Shown here: positions 41,039 to 43,480 of the stretch, in pieces
Position numbering within the stretch: the stretch's first letter is position 1
Layout: each line of letters begins with the position of its first letter
Assembly: GCA_017612805.1 (NCBI GenBank)
Contig: JAGAFD010000006.1
Coordinates: forward strand, 1 to 43,480
Source of the DNA: Bacilli bacterium
Lineage (GTDB): Bacteria; Bacillota_I; Bacilli_A; RF39; UBA660
Length of the DNA stretch: 43,480 nt
Direction of reading: 5' to 3'
Notes under the pieces: generated by a model
Databases searched by the model: none
Seen by the model: the letters and a program-made list of their open reading frames with translations, nothing else
What the model was told of the DNA's origin: nothing
Position numbers and translations under genes: made by a program

Positions 41039-41374
41039 ATGAAGAAGTATAAAATTGGTGATGTAGTAACTGGTACTGTGACTGGTATCGAGAGTTATGG
41101 CGTATTTGTTAACGTTGATGAATATTATACCGGTATGGTTCATATTTCTGAAATATCTGATAAATTTGTTAGTAATATAGCTGATAATTATTTAGTTGGT
41201 GATAATATTAGAGCAATTGTTATTGATATCATTGAAGAAAAAAAGCAACTAAAACTATCCATTAAATCATTAAATAAAAAGGAATGTATTGATAAATCAT
41301 TAAATGGTTTTGAACCATTAAAAGAAAAATTACCAGAATGGATTAATGATAAGATTTCTGAAATAGAGCAATAA
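41039..41374 (+). CDS. S1-domain RNA-binding protein (YugI/CvfD-like)
   Basis: The 111-residue protein contains one S1 domain, 'KIGDVVTGTVTGIESYGVFVNV' (about 5-26), 'GMVHISEIS', 'VGDNIRAIVIDI' and 'KKQLKLSIKSL', followed by a short helical tail. This matches general stress protein 13 (YugI) and CvfD of Bacilli, which bind RNA or the ribosome. TATAAT lies at 41017-41022 and GTGATGTG precedes the ATG. A terminator follows directly. Confidence 0.85.
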   Translation: MKKYKIGDVVTGTVTGIESYGVFVNVDEYYTGMVHISEISDKFVSNIADNYLVGDNIRAIVIDIIEEKKQLKLSIKSLNKKECIDKSLNGFEPLKEKLPEWINDKISEIEQ

Positions 41375-41378
41375 AAAA

Positions 41379-41405
41379 ACACCTTTAATAAGGTGTATTT
41401 TTTTA
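41379..41405. terminator. Bidirectional intrinsic terminator
   Basis: A perfect 7-bp stem ACACCTT / AAGGTGT with TAAT loop, flanked by A7 and T8 runs. It serves the S1-domain gene and the convergent tRNA-Leu. Confidence 0.87.
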
Positions 41406-41407
41406 AA

Positions 41408-41496
41408 TGGTGCCCAAGGCCGGACTTGAACCGGCACGAGCTTTAACACCCGCAGGATTTTAAGTCCTGTGCGTCTACCAATTCCGCCACTTGGGC
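41408..41496 (-). tRNA. tRNA-Leu (anticodon UAA)
   Basis: The minus strand gives a full class II cloverleaf: acceptor GCCCAAG / CTTGGGC, D-arm, anticodon loop CTTAAAA, a long variable arm, T-loop TTCAAGT and encoded CCA. 89 bases. Confidence 0.95.
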
Positions 41497-41526
41497 GGGC
41501 ACCAATCTCTTTTTCAAGACTCTTTA

Positions 41527-41555
41527 ATTATATGATAGTTTTTTACAAATAGCAA
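41527..41555 (-). promoter_or_regulatory. Promoter for tRNA-Leu
   Basis: On the minus strand TTGCTA (41550-41555), a 17-base spacer and TATAAT (41527-41532), 30 bases before the tRNA 5' end. A hairpin (41547-41584) with a T-run on the plus strand overlaps the -35 box. Confidence 0.65.
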
Positions 41556-41584
41556 GTATTTTTTGCTATTTTTTGTTATGTAGC

Positions 41585-41725
41585 CTAAAAAAGGCGGTAG
41601 CAAATATTAAAAAGCCAATATTTAGGAATGTTAGGCGTCATTAATCCAGCAAGCTACTAGTATTAGATTCGAACCATTTAATAAATAAAGTGCGTTTATC
41701 CGGACTTATTTTTTGCTTATTTTTA
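41585..41725. other. Unexplained intergenic stretch between divergent tRNA genes
   Basis: There is no open reading frame of note. Small inverted repeats are visible (AGCCT/AGGC near 41582; AATATT pairs near 41607-41628). The minus strand holds GGTTCGAATC near 41672-41681, the core of a tRNA T-arm, with no matching acceptor or anticodon arm. It could be a decayed tRNA gene. Confidence 0.35.
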
Positions 41726-41755
41726 TTGACTTTTTAAAAATAGTTATGTTATAAT
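41726..41755 (+). promoter_or_regulatory. Promoter of the tRNA Ser-fMet-Asp-Phe cluster
   Basis: TTGACT (41726-41731), an 18-base spacer and TATAAT (41750-41755), 12 bases before tRNA-Ser. Confidence 0.8.
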
Positions 41756-41767
41756 CAATTTGTTGTC

Positions 41768-41860
41768 GGAGGAATACCCAAGTCCGGTTGAAGGGACTGG
41801 TCTTGAAAACCAGGAGGTCGTGTGAGCGGCGCAGGGGTTCGAATCCCTTTTCCTCCGCCA
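41768..41860 (+). tRNA. tRNA-Ser (anticodon UGA)
   Basis: Acceptor GGAGGAA / TTCCTCC, discriminator G, encoded CCA, anticodon loop CTTGAAA and a long variable arm typical of Ser. 93 bases. Confidence 0.95.
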
Positions 41861-41884
41861 GTTTATTTTTAAAAATTTATTCAT

Positions 41885-41961
41885 CGCGGGATGGAGCAGT
41901 TTGGTAGCTCGCTGGGCTCATAACCCGGAGGCCGTTGGTTCAAATCCAGCTCCCGCAACCA
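41885..41961 (+). tRNA. Initiator tRNA-Met (anticodon CAU)
   Basis: Acceptor CGCGGGA / TCCCGCA has the C1-A72 mismatch that marks bacterial initiators. The anticodon stem carries three G-C pairs (GGG / CCC) next to the loop CTCATAA. CCA is encoded. Confidence 0.93.
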
Positions 41962-41966
41962 TTGTT

Positions 41967-42043
41967 GGTTCGTTAGTCTAGTGGTCTATGACGCCTGCCT
42001 GTCACGCAGGAGATCACGGGTTCAAATCCCGTACGAACCGCCA
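41967..42043 (+). tRNA. tRNA-Asp (anticodon GUC)
   Basis: Acceptor GGTTCGT / ACGAACC, anticodon loop CTGTCAC, T-loop TTCAAAT, encoded CCA. 77 bases. Confidence 0.95.
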
Positions 42044-42049
42044 TTTTTT

Positions 42050-42125
42050 GGCTCCATAGCTCAGTCGGTAGAGCAGAGGACTGAAATTCCTTGGGTCGCT
42101 GGTTCAATTCCCGCTGAAGCCACCA
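42050..42125 (+). tRNA. tRNA-Phe (anticodon GAA), with two stem mismatches
   Basis: Length, D-arm, anticodon loop CTGAAAT and encoded CCA are normal. The acceptor stem GGCTCCA / TGAAGCC has a C-A mismatch at the fifth pair, and the T-stem GCTGG / CCCGC has a T-C mismatch at the third. It may be a weakened gene or carry sequence errors. Confidence 0.85.
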
Positions 42126-42137
42126 GTTAGAAAAATT

Positions 42138-42159
42138 ACAGCCTAAAAGGCTGTTTTTT
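42138..42159 (+). terminator. Terminator of the tRNA cluster
   Basis: ACAGCC / GGCTGT stem with a 5-base loop, followed by a T-run. Confidence 0.85.
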
Positions 42160-42160
42160 G

Positions 42161-42189
42161 TTGATTATTTAAGGGTTTTGGGTTATTAT
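42161..42189 (+). promoter_or_regulatory. Promoter for the gene at 42220
   Basis: TTGATT (42161-42166), a 17-base spacer and TATTAT (42184-42189), then AAAGGAGGGGG as ribosome-binding site. Confidence 0.6.
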
Positions 42190-42219
42190 TATAAATTGTA
42201 AAAAAAGGAGGGGGTAAAT

Positions 42220-43206
42220 ATGGCTATTTTTGCTACTAAGAAACAAATAGATGCTTTTAAAGATTTAAGTGTTACTTTAAGTGAATACTCATGCAAGTTA
42301 AAAGATGCTTCATTAGTGGAGCAGTTTAATTTAGTGGAAGAAATACATCAATTGATTAAAGAATCAGCCCCTATCTTTTATAAAGATCGTAGTTTCTGTG
42401 TGTATTATAAGAAATTATTAGATTTAGTAGTAGAGTGTGAAAGTGTTTATAGTGCGGGTAATTATCCATATGATGGAGATATTTTCTCTTTCTATGATCG
42501 TAGTGATTTAAAAAATGTAGATAATTTATTGGATTATATTGCTACTAAAATAAGAAAAAATTTAATAGAAGATTATCGTATATATATAAGAAAACAATAT
42601 AAAGTAGATAATCCTTATTTAACTATTGATAAAGTAGATGTTACTAACATGTGTAAGAGAGTTAGTAGGGAAGTTCAAGAGGAATGTGAAAAATTAGGAG
42701 TTAAATGTAAAAGAATTAGAATAGAGCCTGGTTTTAGCAAGGATGTATCTTTATATGGTGGCTGTGGATATCATTATTTTAATGTAATAACATTTAGAGG
42801 TAGAGAATATTTAATGGATTTAACTTATAGTCAATTCTTCTGTAATAATTCTACTAATATGCTATCTAGATTAGGAGTACCAATACTTGTACCATGTAAT
42901 CCAGGAATATATATGTTAATGGATGAAAAATGATCTCAGACAGCAGAGATTATATTAGAAAGAGGATGGGTTCCTTTCGATGAAGCAAATATTAAGAATT
43001 ATTTTGATGGTTTTGCTTTATCAGTAAGAAATGGTTTGTTTTATGAAATGAATGGGGAAGTTGATTATCATACTCCATATAGCGCTAGTGATTATATACA
43101 TTTTTTAGAAGGATCTGATAATATGTTTAAACATGAACCAAAGGAAGGTTTAGGTAGACAAATAAGACCACTTAAGGATCCTTCAATGGTATTTAATAGA
43201 AAATAA
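42220..43206 (+). pseudogene. Transglutaminase/papain-like Cys-protease-type gene interrupted by TGA
   Basis: A very strong Shine-Dalgarno site precedes ATG 42220. The frame is open for 237 codons, meets TGA at 42931-42933, then continues in the same frame for 90 more codons to TAA 43204-43206, so the intact form would have 327 residues. The first part is helical. From about 140 it shows the order Cys ('NMCKRVS'), His ('CGYHYFNVI') and Asp ('YLMDLTYSQFF'), a catalytic-triad layout of transglutaminase-like Cys proteases. The part after TGA ('AEIILERGWVPF', 'DGFALSVRNGLFYE') reads as coding sequence. A mutated TGG (Trp) codon is one simple explanation. Function unknown; an effector or toxin is possible. 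Confidence 0.72.
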
Positions 43207-43208
43207 AA

Positions 43209-43227
43209 AGACCTTAATGGTCTTTTT
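43209..43227. terminator. Intrinsic terminator between convergent genes
   Basis: AGACC / GGTCT stem with a 5-base loop, A-rich on the left and T-rich on the right, between the interrupted gene and the minus-strand gene. Confidence 0.75.
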
Positions 43228-43480
43228 AAATAAATAGATTTTCTTGGTATTTAATATTATACTTTGATAATAATAAACCTAGTGAGTCTTCTTGTTCATA
43301 AATATGTTCATATTCATTATTATAGATGGTTGTAAATGGATTTGCATTAGAGCATATAGTAAAGTTTAAATATTTTTGGTTATTAAAGATTATCATTATT
43401 TCAACGATATCTTGTCTTTCTTTAAGACGGTTTAATTTATAGGATTCAGTTGTCTTATTATTGATATTTAATAATAAGAA
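43226..43480 (-). CDS. Unknown protein, C-terminal 84 residues (partial)
   Basis: An open frame on the minus strand runs in from the right edge and stops at TAA 43226-43228. The visible residues ('YKLNRLKERQDIVEIMIIFNN', shown as a stretch of alternating charge and beta-type residues; ends 'KYQENLFI') match no family I know. No in-frame stop occurs over 84 codons. Its start lies outside the window. Confidence 0.6.
   Translation of the reverse strand, partial: FLLLNINNKTTESYKLNRLKERQDIVEIMIIFNNQKYLNFTICSNANPFTTIYNNEYEHIYEQEDSLGLLLSKYNIKYQENLFI

Noticed and set aside
41585-41725. A further tRNA or tmRNA gene on the minus strand
   Set aside because: Only a T-arm-like core is visible; acceptor, anticodon arm and CCA are missing.
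1-43480. CRISPR array or long tandem repeats
   Set aside because: No regularly spaced direct repeats of 20-40 bases were seen; repeats found are short hairpins, the duplicated terminator-promoter unit and protein-level repeats.

Overview
The window is very AT-rich, uses Shine-Dalgarno sites of the AGGAGG/GGTGAT type and sigma-A-like promoters (TTGACA-17-TATAAT). It encodes Bacillota-type housekeeping genes (YutD, Nfu, S1-domain protein, RluB, DacF, RmuC, DUF1292). This suggests an uncultured low-GC Bacillota bacterium near the Bacilli/Erysipelotrichia/Mollicutes branch. It has a peptidoglycan wall (DacF, SpoIID and NlpC/P60 enzymes). TGA is a rare but genuine stop (three cases, all where genes overlap) and tryptophan is written TGG, so the code looks standard. 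Lineage and all family names are inferred from reading the sequence; no database search was possible.

Layout. 1-141: right end of an IS3-like element. 230-985: unknown protein with an internal duplication. 1005-2939 (minus): membrane thioredoxin-like protein, CPBP protease and a metallophosphoesterase that has lost its metal-binding motifs. 3061-4806: two exported proteins on separate promoters. 4901-30484: one very large export locus, the centre of interest. 30537-36678: DedA, RmuC, an unknown coiled-coil protein, DUF1292, DacF, RluB. 36693-36983 (minus): ferredoxin with a Cys-rich tail. 37090-40714: a run of mostly unknown proteins including YutD and a YutH-like protein, with one gene broken by a frameshift in an A8 run. 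40698-41374: Nfu and an S1-domain protein. 41408-42125: tRNA-Leu on the minus strand, then Ser-fMet-Asp-Phe on the plus strand. 42220-43206: Cys-protease-like gene interrupted by TGA. 43226 to the end: partial unknown gene.

The export locus joins two machines usually found apart. The first half is a Tad/Flp-type pilus assembly set: a 1391-residue Cys-rich secreted protein, a small membrane protein, CpaB-like SAF protein, CpaF/TadA ATPase, TadB, TadC, two tiny pilin-like proteins, two TadE/F-like minor pilins (one carrying a DUF4214-like domain) and a CpaE/TadZ-like protein with a degenerate P-loop. The second half is a type IV secretion set: three proteins sharing a VirB2-like two-helix domain, VirB6-like, VirB3/PrgI-like, a VirB4 split in two genes, a membrane-anchored SpoIID plus NlpC/P60 wall hydrolase, a lipoprotein and VirD4. 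No relaxase, oriT, integrase or prepilin peptidase is visible. A dedicated protein-export or adhesion/contact system is therefore more likely than a conjugative element, but this is inference.

Regulation is compact: several intrinsic terminators overlap the -35 box of the next promoter, and one such terminator-promoter module is present twice between the three VirB2-like genes. The first small pilin and VirD4 have their own promoters inside the locus.
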